A stretch of 64,000 nucleotides of DNA from Pseudomonadota bacterium (lineage in GTDB: Bacteria > Desulfobacterota > Syntrophorhabdia > Syntrophorhabdales > Syntrophorhabdaceae). Position numbers and translations under genes: made by a program. The DNA is taken from contig JAPLKB010000064.1 of assembly GCA_026388275.1 (NCBI GenBank), forward strand, positions 1 to 64,000, read 5' to 3'. The notes beneath the pieces were generated by a model, which worked only from the letters and a program-made list of their open reading frames with translations, made no database searches and was not told where the DNA came from. The first letter of the stretch is position 1. Each line of letters starts with the position of its first letter. Below, in pieces: positions 33,255 through 41,720 of this stretch.

Positions 33255-33800
33255 ATGAAAATTATAAAAGAATCGTTCATTAAAGATACCAAAGTCAGGA
33301 TTATCAATGGTGATTTAACTCAAAGCGATGTTGACGCCATCGTTAATGCAGCGAACTCACATCTTCAGCACGGAGGCGGTGTGGCAGGGGCCATCGTAAG
33401 AAAAGGCGGACAGGTCATCCAGGAAGAAAGCGATAAGATAGGTTATGTCCCGGTTGGCAAATGCGCGCTCACTACAGGAGGCAGTCTTAAGGCAAAATAT
33501 GTAATCCATACCGTAGGTCCAAGATGGGGTGAAGGGGATGAAGAGAATAAGCTAAAGAATGCCGTTAAAAACACACTCACACTTGCTTCTGAAAAAGGGT
33601 TTAAAACCATTTCAATGCCGGCTATAAGCGCCGGAATATTCGGTTTTCCGAAAGAGCGCTGTGCACGAATTATAATAAATGAAGTAACAGAATTTGTGAA
33701 GTATAAAGAAACATCATTGGAAGAAATAGACATCTGTCTGATGGATGATGAGATTATCAAATTTTTTGAAACCGAGCTGGAAAGGCTTGAAGAAGGTTAA
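33255..33800 (+). CDS. Macro-domain protein (ADP-ribose / O-acetyl-ADP-ribose deacetylase type)
   Basis: A 181-residue single macro domain. Ligand-binding signatures are GDLTQSDVDAIVNAANSHLQHGGGVAGAIVRKGG (N and D of the NAAN..L..GGGVAGAI box), KYVIHTVGP, and ISMPAISAGIFGFPKE. Family members hydrolyse O-acetyl-ADP-ribose or remove ADP-ribose from proteins. The start has no strong ribosome-binding site. purF begins 5 bases after its stop, so the pair may be co-transcribed; a functional link to purine synthesis is not established. Confidence 0.9.
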   Translation: MKIIKESFIKDTKVRIINGDLTQSDVDAIVNAANSHLQHGGGVAGAIVRKGGQVIQEESDKIGYVPVGKCALTTGGSLKAKYVIHTVGPRWGEGDEENKLKNAVKNTLTLASEKGFKTISMPAISAGIFGFPKERCARIIINEVTEFVKYKETSLEEIDICLMDDEIIKFFETELERLEEG

Positions 33801-33805
33801 TAGTT

Positions 33806-35203
33806 ATGTGCGGCATATTTGGAGTATACGATCACAGTGAAGCAGCAAATATAACTTATCTTGGTCTCCATGCTTTACAGCACCGGGGACAGGAAAGTGC
33901 CGGCATCGTAAGTTCCGACCATTCGGCTTTTTATTCCCATAAGGAAATGGGACTCGTCTCCGATATCTTCAATGAAGATGTATTGAAAGGATTGAAAGGA
34001 GACATGACAATTGGGCATGTAAGGTATTCAACAACAGGCGCCTCGTACATTCAAAACGCTCAGCCCTTTTCCGTTGAGTATGCAAAAGGCCGTCTTGCCA
34101 TTGCCCACAATGGAAATCTTACAAATGCAAAGGTCATACGGGATGAGCTGCAAAATTACGGCTCCATATTTCAATCCACAATGGATACAGAGGTTATTGT
34201 CCATCTCATGGCGCTTTCCAATGAAAATTCTACTGTTGAGAGGTTAATCAGCGCTCTTCACAGGGTAGAAGGCTCATATTCGCTTCTGATCTTAACGGAC
34301 AAAGAACTTATCGCCGCACGAGACCCCTATGGATTCAGGCCTCTCGTGATCGGAAAAATCGGCGGTTCATGTGTAATTTCAAGTGAAACGTGCGCCTTTG
34401 ACCTCATGCAGGCAGAATATGTTAGAGAGGTTGAACCAGGCGAAGTGCTCCATATAACAAATGAAGGAATGAAATCATATATGCCTTTCAAAAAGGTAAA
34501 ACCAAAATATTGCGTATTTGAATATATTTATTTTGCCAGGCCTGACAGTTATATGTTCGGCAGAAACGTATATACAGTCAGGAAAGCCCTCGGAAGAGAG
34601 CTGGCAAGAGAAACGCATGTAGATGCAGACATGGTAATCCCCATCCCTGATTCAGGTATCGGCGCTGCTATCGGATACGCACAAGAGACAGGTTTGCCTT
34701 TTGAACTCGGGCTTATCAGGAACCATTATGTGGGCAGAACATTTATAGAGCCGCGTGATTCTATAAGACATTTTGGTGTAAAACTGAAATTGAATGCCGT
34801 ACATGACGTAGTAAAAGATAAAAAAATTATTGTTGTAGACGATTCAATAGTGCGCTCAACAACAGGAGGGAAGATTGTAAAGATGTTGCAGCAGCAAGGG
34901 GCAAAAGAAATACATTTCAGGGTTAGCTCTCCTCCGACTGCTTTTCCCTGTTTTTACGGTATAGACACGCCTTCAAGAACACAGCTTATTGCATCTTCTC
35001 ATTCTACAGATGAGATCAATGCATTGATGGGCTCAGATAGCCTCGGTTATCTGAGTATTGACGGTATCAAGAAAGCAATCGGAGATAAAGAAGACGAATT
35101 TGATTATGATTTTTGTGATGCCTGCTTTTCAGGCTCCTATCCGTCAAGGTTCCCATGGGGGATGGGATTGGAACAAATGGAACTGTTTCAAAAAAGCGTT
35201 TAA
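33806..35203 (+). CDS. purF: Amidophosphoribosyltransferase
   Basis: A 465-residue enzyme starting MCGIFGVYD, so Cys2 becomes the N-terminal nucleophile after methionine removal and there is no propeptide. The glutaminase domain shows LQHRGQESAGI and IAHNGNLTN. The PRPP-binding box is IIVVDDSIVRSTTGGK (residues about 338-353). Cysteines in PKYCVFEYI, AFPCFYGID and FCDACFSGS fit the [4Fe-4S] ligands of the Bacillus-type enzyme. It makes phosphoribosylamine, the first step of purine synthesis. pyrE follows after 65 bases. Confidence 0.96.
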   Translation: MCGIFGVYDHSEAANITYLGLHALQHRGQESAGIVSSDHSAFYSHKEMGLVSDIFNEDVLKGLKGDMTIGHVRYSTTGASYIQNAQPFSVEYAKGRLAIAHNGNLTNAKVIRDELQNYGSIFQSTMDTEVIVHLMALSNENSTVERLISALHRVEGSYSLLILTDKELIAARDPYGFRPLVIGKIGGSCVISSETCAFDLMQAEYVREVEPGEVLHITNEGMKSYMPFKKVKPKYCVFEYIYFARPDSYMFGRNVYTVRKALGRELARETHVDADMVIPIPDSGIGAAIGYAQETGLPFELGLIRNHYVGRTFIEPRDSIRHFGVKLKLNAVHDVVKDKKIIVVDDSIVRSTTGGKIVKMLQQQGAKEIHFRVSSPPTAFPCFYGIDTPSRTQLIASSHSTDEINALMGSDSLGYLSIDGIKKAIGDKEDEFDYDFCDACFSGSYPSRFPWGMGLEQMELFQKSV

Positions 35204-35268
35204 ACGATTTCATGGCAAGCATTTTGCCTGTTTACAGATTTTGAATATAATAAGGGAGACAAGCGATT

Positions 35269-35814
35269 ATGGATGAAAAACAGAGGTTACTGGAAATTTT
35301 AAAGAAACTGTCTTATGAAGAAGGAGAATTTATTCTAAAAAGCGGTAAAAAAAGCACCTATTACATTGATGCGAGAGAAACCGCCCTGAACCCTGAAGGC
35401 ATGTACCTCATTGGCAGGATAATGCATGGAATGGTACGTAACATACCGGGAATAGGTGCAGTAGGTGGTGTAAGCGTCGGAGCTGATCCGCTGGTATGCG
35501 CTGTAGTACTGGCCTCTTACAGCTTGAAAGACAACCTCGCCGGATTTTTCATAAGAAAAGAGCCTAAAGGCCACGGGAAAAATCTATGGATCGAAGGCGC
35601 AAAAAACCTGAAAAAGGGAATGGACGTAATTATTCTTGAAGATGTAGTAACTACGGGCGGGTCTTCTTTGAAGGCAGTAGAAATAACCGAAAGTGAGGGC
35701 TATAACGTAAAGGGTATAATAGCACTCCTTGACAGATTGGAAGGTGGAAAAGATGTTATAGAATCAAAAGGTTATATGTTTAATTCAATATATAACCTTA
35801 ACGATCTAAGATAA
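35269..35814 (+). CDS. pyrE: Orotate phosphoribosyltransferase
   Basis: A 181-residue enzyme. The PRPP loop is VIILEDVVTTGGSSL (about 121-135), the catalytic flexible loop is IRKEPKGHGK and the N-terminal SGKKSTYYIDAR segment is typical. It forms OMP from orotate in pyrimidine synthesis. ATAAGGGAG precedes the ATG. It is the last gene of the plus-strand purF-pyrE group and is followed by a bidirectional hairpin terminator. Confidence 0.95.
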   Translation: MDEKQRLLEILKKLSYEEGEFILKSGKKSTYYIDARETALNPEGMYLIGRIMHGMVRNIPGIGAVGGVSVGADPLVCAVVLASYSLKDNLAGFFIRKEPKGHGKNLWIEGAKNLKKGMDVIILEDVVTTGGSSLKAVEITESEGYNVKGIIALLDRLEGGKDVIESKGYMFNSIYNLNDLR

Positions 35815-35843
35815 CATCTTGTAAATTAAGGTTATAATAATAA

Positions 35844-35871
35844 AATACCCTGCCGCAACTGACAGGGTATT
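35844..35871. terminator. Bidirectional terminator between pyrE and engB
   Basis: AATACCCTG (35844-35852) and CAGGGTATT (35863-35871) form a perfect 9-bp stem with a 10-base loop between two convergent genes. On the minus strand the stem is followed by TTATTATTATAACC, a T-rich tail; on the plus strand the tail is A-rich, so it favours minus-strand termination. Confidence 0.7.
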
Positions 35872-35936
35872 AAAGAAAATCGTCTTCACAACTAACAGAA
35901 AGCAGTTTACTCTAAAAGCTAAAACCGCAAAACATT

Positions 35937-36536
35937 TTATATATTTTCCACAACATCTGAGATATGGTGCAGCAATTCATTCCGTCCGTATCCATCCTTA
36001 GATGAGAATACAAAAACTTTGTCATTACCAAAATTCTGTTCAAATAACCTCTTTTTTATCAGCACATCATTTTTACTCACTTTATCAATCTTGGTGATTA
36101 CCATAGTGAAATCCAAGCCTGTCCGGCTAATCCACTCTATTACATTGCTGTCTGTTTCATCCAGGTCCCTTCTTACATCGTAAACCCATATCAATCTCTT
36201 TATGAATCTGTTCTTACTGATATACCCATCTATCATACTCTGCCATCCCTGGTATGTTTTTTTTGATACCTTTGAATAACCAAAGCCGGGGAAATCAGAA
36301 AAAATTAATAATATCCTTTTTTTATCTAACTCACAGTGTATTTTATAAATGTTTATCAATTTAGTCGCACCAGGAGTGGAGCTTGTCCTGGCAATCTTTT
36401 GCATAAGGAGTTTATTTATCATGGAGGATTTGCCAACATTGGACCTTCCGATAAAACATATTTCCGGATGCTCCAATTGTGCTCTATCCTCAAATCCGTT
36501 AACACTTTTAATATATTGTGCACTTAATATTCTCAT
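35937..36536 (-). CDS. engB: Ribosome-biogenesis GTPase EngB (YsxC/YihA)
   Basis: A 199-residue Era-like small GTPase. G1 is GRSNVGKSSMINKL (about 29-42), G2 region is ARTSSTPGATKLIN, G3 is DFPGFGY (DxPG), and G4 is ITKIDK (TKxD). Order and length are typical of EngB, which acts in assembly of the 50S subunit. It lies downstream of the glycan cluster by 60 bases on the same strand, so it may be read from the same transcript or from its own promoter. Confidence 0.93.
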   Translation of the reverse strand: MRILSAQYIKSVNGFEDRAQLEHPEICFIGRSNVGKSSMINKLLMQKIARTSSTPGATKLINIYKIHCELDKKRILLIFSDFPGFGYSKVSKKTYQGWQSMIDGYISKNRFIKRLIWVYDVRRDLDETDSNVIEWISRTGLDFTMVITKIDKVSKNDVLIKKRLFEQNFGNDKVFVFSSKDGYGRNELLHHISDVVENI

Positions 36537-36596
36537 ATTTATAATTTCACCATCACCATAATTTATTTTGAAAACTCAGTATAACATAAACAAAAC

Positions 36597-37646
36597 TTAT
36601 AAATCGGTTTCAATCCACCTAAGTTTCCAGTTTTCAGCTTTTTCAATATTATCAGACATTGATGCATTCAACTTTTTTGTTAAAAAGTAGTGCTCTGATT
36701 TATTGACCTTTAAACTGCTCATATTAAAAAAACCAAAATCATTTGAAATTATTTCCTGTTCTACCCTATCAGTTGACTGCCAGAGAACTATTGCATCTCC
36801 TAAGTTTCTCGCTTCGCATAACACCCTGGCAAAATATTTTGCGCTATCTTCTTTGTTATCACAAAGACTATGCCAGTCTACAATATCGAGAAATCTAAGG
36901 TTAATTCCCTTAATTTTTCTTATATCAATACGAATTGTACAAATAAATTTCGTTTCATTTTTTTTAGTTATTTTTATATAGTAGTGCTTATAATAATTAT
37001 CATTAAACTTGTAATTATAAACATCCTTTGATCTCATGCGGGTAACTTTATCAGTCATGTTGTTGATAAGGGCATAATCATCAGGCGTTATGATATTAAT
37101 ATCACCTTTCTCTATCTTAATATCCGACAAAGATCTCAATTTATTTGAAAAACCTTTTATCTTCTGCCATAAAAACAAATCATTCATGAAAGCAGGCCCC
37201 ATGCACGGCATTATAAAATAATCAAAAACGAAGACCTCCTTCCAGGCATTGCGTAAAAAACTTGCTTTTGATTTAATATTTGGAAATGTGCACAAAAAAT
37301 CATAATTCGCACTAATGAAATAACTCTCCATAAAAGATGTCAGGCCGGTGCCCAAACCTTTTCTCTGATAATCAGGGTCAACAAGATAATCACAGCCTAA
37401 AGCAGCTTTATACTTCATTCGGTTGTATAAATATTGACCGCTTAAAAAAAAAGTTGCAGCAATGACTTTTTTTCCATCAACTGCAACTGCACCACAGACT
37501 TTTTCACCAAAGGGATTCTTCAGGTGTTTATCGATAAGCATTTGAGTGCTGACATGGTATTCTCCGCCATACACCCTGTTATAAAGATCCGTAATCTGTT
37601 TTATTAAATCTTCATCATTATTGTATATTTCCCTGTATACATACAT
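36597..37646 (-). CDS. GNAT-family acyltransferase of the glycan cluster
   Basis: A 349-residue protein with an N-terminal GNAT domain. The acetyl-CoA-binding box is DYLVDPDYQRKGLGTGLTSF (about 86-105), and SGQYLYNRMKYKAALGC precedes it. A second, less conserved half (about 170-340) may be a degenerate GNAT repeat, common in large GNAT proteins. It would acylate an amino sugar of the surface glycan or a lipid-linked intermediate. Its start directly abuts the stop codon of the polysaccharide deacetylase (37647), so the two probably act together: one removing and the other replacing an acyl group. The exact substrate is unknown. It is the last gene of the cluster. Confidence 0.72.
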   Translation of the reverse strand: MYVYREIYNNDEDLIKQITDLYNRVYGGEYHVSTQMLIDKHLKNPFGEKVCGAVAVDGKKVIAATFFLSGQYLYNRMKYKAALGCDYLVDPDYQRKGLGTGLTSFMESYFISANYDFLCTFPNIKSKASFLRNAWKEVFVFDYFIMPCMGPAFMNDLFLWQKIKGFSNKLRSLSDIKIEKGDINIITPDDYALINNMTDKVTRMRSKDVYNYKFNDNYYKHYYIKITKKNETKFICTIRIDIRKIKGINLRFLDIVDWHSLCDNKEDSAKYFARVLCEARNLGDAIVLWQSTDRVEQEIISNDFGFFNMSSLKVNKSEHYFLTKKLNASMSDNIEKAENWKLRWIETDL

Positions 37647-38627
37647 TTACTTCTCCGGTAAAACTTCATCGGCTATCTCGCCCATATTCCTGGTTTCCAT
37701 GCCGTATTCTGATTCCAGGTTTTTAAAATAACGAAGTATTTCTTCAAGCTGTTCCATATTTTTCTGTATATTAATCCCAAAATTGTGGGGGTGCCACCAA
37801 AGGTGATATATTTCATTCTTCTGCGCAGCCCATCTCAGACCTTTTTTTATTCTTCCAATTTTAAGACTCTCAAGAAATGACAATCTATCGTTGTATCCTC
37901 TGAAAAAAGCAGAAGCACGTATGTTACATATATTGTCTTCAATTATATTTTCCTGGGAATAACTGTATTCACCTAAAATATTGCAATATGTATCAATCAT
38001 TCTTAATAACTTGTATACTATAAAATCCTCTTTATCAGCCATTTGCGGATATAATGCAAAAGAAGAACCATTCTTCTGAACTCCCCTGTATGCTTTATAG
38101 TTATATTTTTTCAGCAGGTTCAATGCATCCTCATTTAATTGATTTGAAGGGAATACGAGCGATTTTGTGTCCTTTGCAACTTTATTGAATGCTGTCAGTT
38201 CTTTTTCAAAAGCATTGTGATCGTTGACTTCATGAAAACAGTAAAGATGACTGAAAGTATGACTTGCTATTTCCTGGTAGGGATATTTTTTTATGATTTC
38301 AATTATCCTGCCGGCATAATGCAATGAATCGGCATCATCATTTTCCCCGACTTCCCGGTCAAGATATTGTTCTATCGTATAACCATTTTTAGTATACTCA
38401 AGCTCAATATTTATAATATCTTTTAATTCTTTTTTATTTTTACAAAATAATGCTCCGACTATTGCCCACGTTGCGTGTATACCATATTTTTCAAAAAGTT
38501 TAAGCGTTTCAATTACTGCTTTGTTTTCACCTTTAACATTTTCCAAATAAGGTTTATCTTTCAGGTTTGTCCCGTGAAACCCCCAGGCGAGCTCGTAATC
38601 AAGTGAAATAACAAATTTTCCGAACAA
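37647..38627 (-). CDS. Polysaccharide deacetylase (NodB-type) family protein
   Basis: A 326-residue protein opening with GKFVISLDYELAWGFHG, where the D of LDYE is the usual first metal/catalytic aspartate of carbohydrate esterase 4 enzymes. HATWAIVGALF and EIASHTFSHLY (H-x3-H metal site) are also present. It would remove N-acetyl groups from a sugar. The start appears to be TTG at 38627 with GATGGGAT upstream; no ATG or GTG lies in the open frame before it. There is no signal peptide, so it probably acts in the cytoplasm on precursors. Confidence 0.82.
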   Translation of the reverse strand: MFGKFVISLDYELAWGFHGTNLKDKPYLENVKGENKAVIETLKLFEKYGIHATWAIVGALFCKNKKELKDIINIELEYTKNGYTIEQYLDREVGENDDADSLHYAGRIIEIIKKYPYQEIASHTFSHLYCFHEVNDHNAFEKELTAFNKVAKDTKSLVFPSNQLNEDALNLLKKYNYKAYRGVQKNGSSFALYPQMADKEDFIVYKLLRMIDTYCNILGEYSYSQENIIEDNICNIRASAFFRGYNDRLSFLESLKIGRIKKGLRWAAQKNEIYHLWWHPHNFGINIQKNMEQLEEILRYFKNLESEYGMETRNMGEIADEVLPEK

Positions 38628-38740
38628 CTGATTTATCCCATCATACTTATTTTGTACAAACTCATATAATGCTCAGTAATTATTTGTAATTGTTGATTAA
38701 AGACAATACGTTAAAAAATGAACCCGGAAATCTGAATTTT

Positions 38741-40651
38741 TTATTTTAACCCTGACAAAACATCTTCCAGTGCATGGCAAACAACATTTATTTCTTCTGT
38801 TTTCATGTTTGTGTGAAAAGGCAAAGCAATGATCGATTTTCCCGCTGCCTCAGCTTCGGGGAAATCTCCTTCCTTAAAACCAAACATATCCATATAAAAG
38901 GGCTGAAGATGAATAGGGGTAAAATAAGGCCTTGTGGGAATACCGTTTTTTTCCATTTCTTTGATAACATAGTTCCTGTCAATACCAGGCGAAAAACGTA
39001 CAACATAGACAAACCAGCTCATCCTTGTTGTCGTTGGAACTACTTTTAGCGGACTCAAATTTACAAACGAAGAAAGCGCCTTGTCGTACTCTCTTGCCAC
39101 AGCATCTCTTTTCCTGAGAAATTCATCAAGTCTTTTTAGTTGAACAACTCCAAGTGTTGCATTCATCTCTGACATACGGTAATTATAACCAAGTCTCGAA
39201 TGGTTGAGCCAACCGTCGAATTTATCCCTGCCCTGGTTTCTGAGGCTCCTGAATAATGCAGCCCATTCCTCATCATTAGTGACGAGACAGGCTCCTTCTC
39301 CGGTTGTCATTTGTTTGTTCGGGTAAAAAGCAAAAGCGCCGGCTTTTGCTATAGCTCCTGTTCGTTTACCCATATATTCTGCTCCGACTGCCTCACAGGC
39401 GTCTTCAATAACAACAAGGCTATGTCTGTCGGCTATTTCAAGAATGGCATCCATGTCTGCAGGCTGACCAAAAATATGGACTACAAGAATGGCCTTTGTT
39501 CGACTGGTAATTGCAGCTTCAATCAGTTTCGGATTTATGTTGTAACTTACAGGATCAATATCGACAAATACCGGTTTAGCTTTTTCATAGAGTATGCAGT
39601 TTGCAGATGAAATGAAGCTGAATGGCGATGTTATTACTTCATCATCTTGTTTTATATTGGCAGCTATCGTGCACATATGAAGGGCAGAGGTACCATTAGT
39701 CACTGCCACAGCGTACTTAGCGTTTGCCTGCAACGCGACCAGCCGTTCAAATTCAACAGTTTGGGAACCTATACTGAGATTCCTTGATTGCATTACACGA
39801 ACAACAGCCTTTATTTCCTCTGCGGTAATATCAGGCATTGACATAGGAATTTTTAGTGAAGAAGAAGGTATATCCCCCCATTCATCGGCGTTTTCCATAA
39901 AACTGCTTAAAGAAGGCATAGTCATAAAGGCAATGGGGATACTCTGGCACATATACTGAACATTCTTGATAGTCTGTTCCGGCGCATTCGGAATAGCAAT
40001 TATGACCTCATCAACATTCTGCTTTTTAACAACATCCGACAGCTTTATTAGAGGTCCGAACACAGGAATACTCTGAGTTTTCATACCGATTTTTTTTGGA
40101 TCGTCATCGATGAAAGCACAAGGTGTCATGCCCATCTGCGGGTTTCCTCTCAACTCTCTTACCGTATTGATGCCATCGCTCCCTGCACCGACTATCAGAA
40201 CCCTCTTATGGTTCACAATATCACTTTTTTTCCAATCAATATCATCGGAGTAACGTTCTGATACCTTTATGAGCACTCTGATACCGCCAAGAAGCAAAAT
40301 ACTGAGAATTGCTTCAAGGACAAATATTGATTTAGGAAAAACAACAATCAGATTTGGAGTAAAAACAAAGATCGTTGCAATGAAAAGGATCATGGATCCG
40401 GCGAAAACAGCACCAACTAAAATCATAAAATCCCTGGGCGTTGCATATCTCCATATGCGCCGGTACATACCTGTTGCATAAAACATAGCAGGTCTTATAA
40501 AAACAGCAAGGATTGTAAACGGCCAGATTGACTGAAAATAGCGGCTGAACAAATAACCGGGATTGGAAATCTCTAAACGGAGCATAAGACTGAATACAAT
40601 TGAAGTCAGCGTTAAAAGCGCATCTGCGATCATCATGTACCAGCAAGTCAT
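38741..40651 (-). CDS. Fusion: CapD-type membrane/Rossmann domain joined to DegT/DnrJ/EryC1 aminotransferase
   Basis: About 636 residues. The N-terminal part has four membrane helices (about 8-25, 46-62, 78-98, 113-130) and a Rossmann domain with RVLIVGAGSDGINTVREL (about 152-169), exactly the front half of CapD/WbpM-type sugar dehydratases. The SDR catalytic half expected next is absent. From about residue 272 the protein is a complete PLP aminotransferase with TNGTSALHM, VIEDACEAVGAEY and the lysine in FYPNKQMTTGEGA (about 446). The start is ATG 40651 with GAGG before it, or GTG 40657. It would anchor a UDP-keto-sugar aminotransferase to the inner membrane next to a dehydratase. Confidence 0.82.
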   Translation of the reverse strand: MTCWYMMIADALLTLTSIVFSLMLRLEISNPGYLFSRYFQSIWPFTILAVFIRPAMFYATGMYRRIWRYATPRDFMILVGAVFAGSMILFIATIFVFTPNLIVVFPKSIFVLEAILSILLLGGIRVLIKVSERYSDDIDWKKSDIVNHKRVLIVGAGSDGINTVRELRGNPQMGMTPCAFIDDDPKKIGMKTQSIPVFGPLIKLSDVVKKQNVDEVIIAIPNAPEQTIKNVQYMCQSIPIAFMTMPSLSSFMENADEWGDIPSSSLKIPMSMPDITAEEIKAVVRVMQSRNLSIGSQTVEFERLVALQANAKYAVAVTNGTSALHMCTIAANIKQDDEVITSPFSFISSANCILYEKAKPVFVDIDPVSYNINPKLIEAAITSRTKAILVVHIFGQPADMDAILEIADRHSLVVIEDACEAVGAEYMGKRTGAIAKAGAFAFYPNKQMTTGEGACLVTNDEEWAALFRSLRNQGRDKFDGWLNHSRLGYNYRMSEMNATLGVVQLKRLDEFLRKRDAVAREYDKALSSFVNLSPLKVVPTTTRMSWFVYVVRFSPGIDRNYVIKEMEKNGIPTRPYFTPIHLQPFYMDMFGFKEGDFPEAEAAGKSIIALPFHTNMKTEEINVVCHALEDVLSGLK

Positions 40652-40754
40652 TTTCACCTCAAATTTATGGAATCAATTAAAATATAGCATTTTTAAAAAA
40701 TTTAATACAAAACTGCAGCGGCATTCAAAATCATATTGTTTCTTAAATAAAAAA

Positions 40755-41720
40755 TTAAGCCAAAAAACCTTTTTTCAGATATTCAGCACATAGTTGTTTC
40801 AGGTACTCATCAACCCCGTATAACGGCTTGTAGCCAGTTTCGTTAAGCATGCGTTCCTGGGAAATTATACTCGCATCTGTCAATGCTTTCAGACGTGAAA
40901 ACGTTAATCCTCTTTTCTTCCCTGTAATTAATTGCAAAAAAGAAAATGCAAATGCAGCTCCAAATGCTAAAACATATGGTATGTTGCCTATATTCTTTTC
41001 GTTCTTTTTTACTGATCTGTACACAATTGATGCAAATTCAGAGAAACTCAGCGGAGTATTAATAAAGAACACTCTGCCGTTTGTTATACTGTCATTACCA
41101 AGCACATGCATTGCACGGGCAACTTCACCAGCATAGACAATATTATAAACACCACGTCCCTTGCTGATATGTCTGTATCTTCCTGAAACAATAGTTCGTA
41201 AGAGCTGAAGTAAACTGTCTTTTTCAGGCTCCCGGCCTTCCCCGAAAACAATTGTCGGGCGTAGCATCTGAGCCCTTAATCCTCTCTTAATCCCTTCTCT
41301 TACAACTTCTTCTGCCTCAAATTTTGTCTTCTCATAAAGACTGCGCGGATTACAGGGGGTTTCTTCATTAATATTCTTATTTGAAGCTTTTCCTATTACA
41401 CCTGCACTGGAAAGATGAATCAATTTGCAATTATGCTCAATTGCAGCATCAACAATATTTTTGGTTCCCTGAACATTAACAGGCCACATTCTCATTTTTT
41501 CAGAAATAACACCGGCACAATGGTAGATTTTACCAACTTCATCAGGAACTATAAAACTTTCTGTAATATCACCTTTTATAATTTCTACATTTTTGTTTAA
41601 AACAGGATTGTTGGTTCTTGTCAATGCGTAAACTATAAAATCTTCATCAAGCAGATTCTCTACAACGTATTTACCTATAAATCCGGTTGCCCCGGTAACA
41701 AGGACAGCTTCCTTTTTCAT
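40755..41720 (-). CDS. NAD-dependent sugar epimerase/dehydratase (extended SDR)
   Basis: A 321-residue extended SDR. The cofactor loop is VLVTGATGFIGKYVV (about 6-20) and the catalytic YxxxK is in SLYEKTKFEAE (about 139-149) with the preceding serine in LSSAGV. The C-terminal region carries two hydrophobic stretches (YVLAFGAAFAFSFLQLI). It would act on a nucleotide sugar or lipid-linked sugar in the surface-glycan pathway. It overlaps the upstream membrane glycosyltransferase by 4 bases. It is not the missing SDR half of the neighbouring fusion protein by motif (no long CapD-type domain), but could act in the same step. Confidence 0.8.
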   Translation of the reverse strand: MKKEAVLVTGATGFIGKYVVENLLDEDFIVYALTRTNNPVLNKNVEIIKGDITESFIVPDEVGKIYHCAGVISEKMRMWPVNVQGTKNIVDAAIEHNCKLIHLSSAGVIGKASNKNINEETPCNPRSLYEKTKFEAEEVVREGIKRGLRAQMLRPTIVFGEGREPEKDSLLQLLRTIVSGRYRHISKGRGVYNIVYAGEVARAMHVLGNDSITNGRVFFINTPLSFSEFASIVYRSVKKNEKNIGNIPYVLAFGAAFAFSFLQLITGKKRGLTFSRLKALTDASIISQERMLNETGYKPLYGVDEYLKQLCAEYLKKGFLA

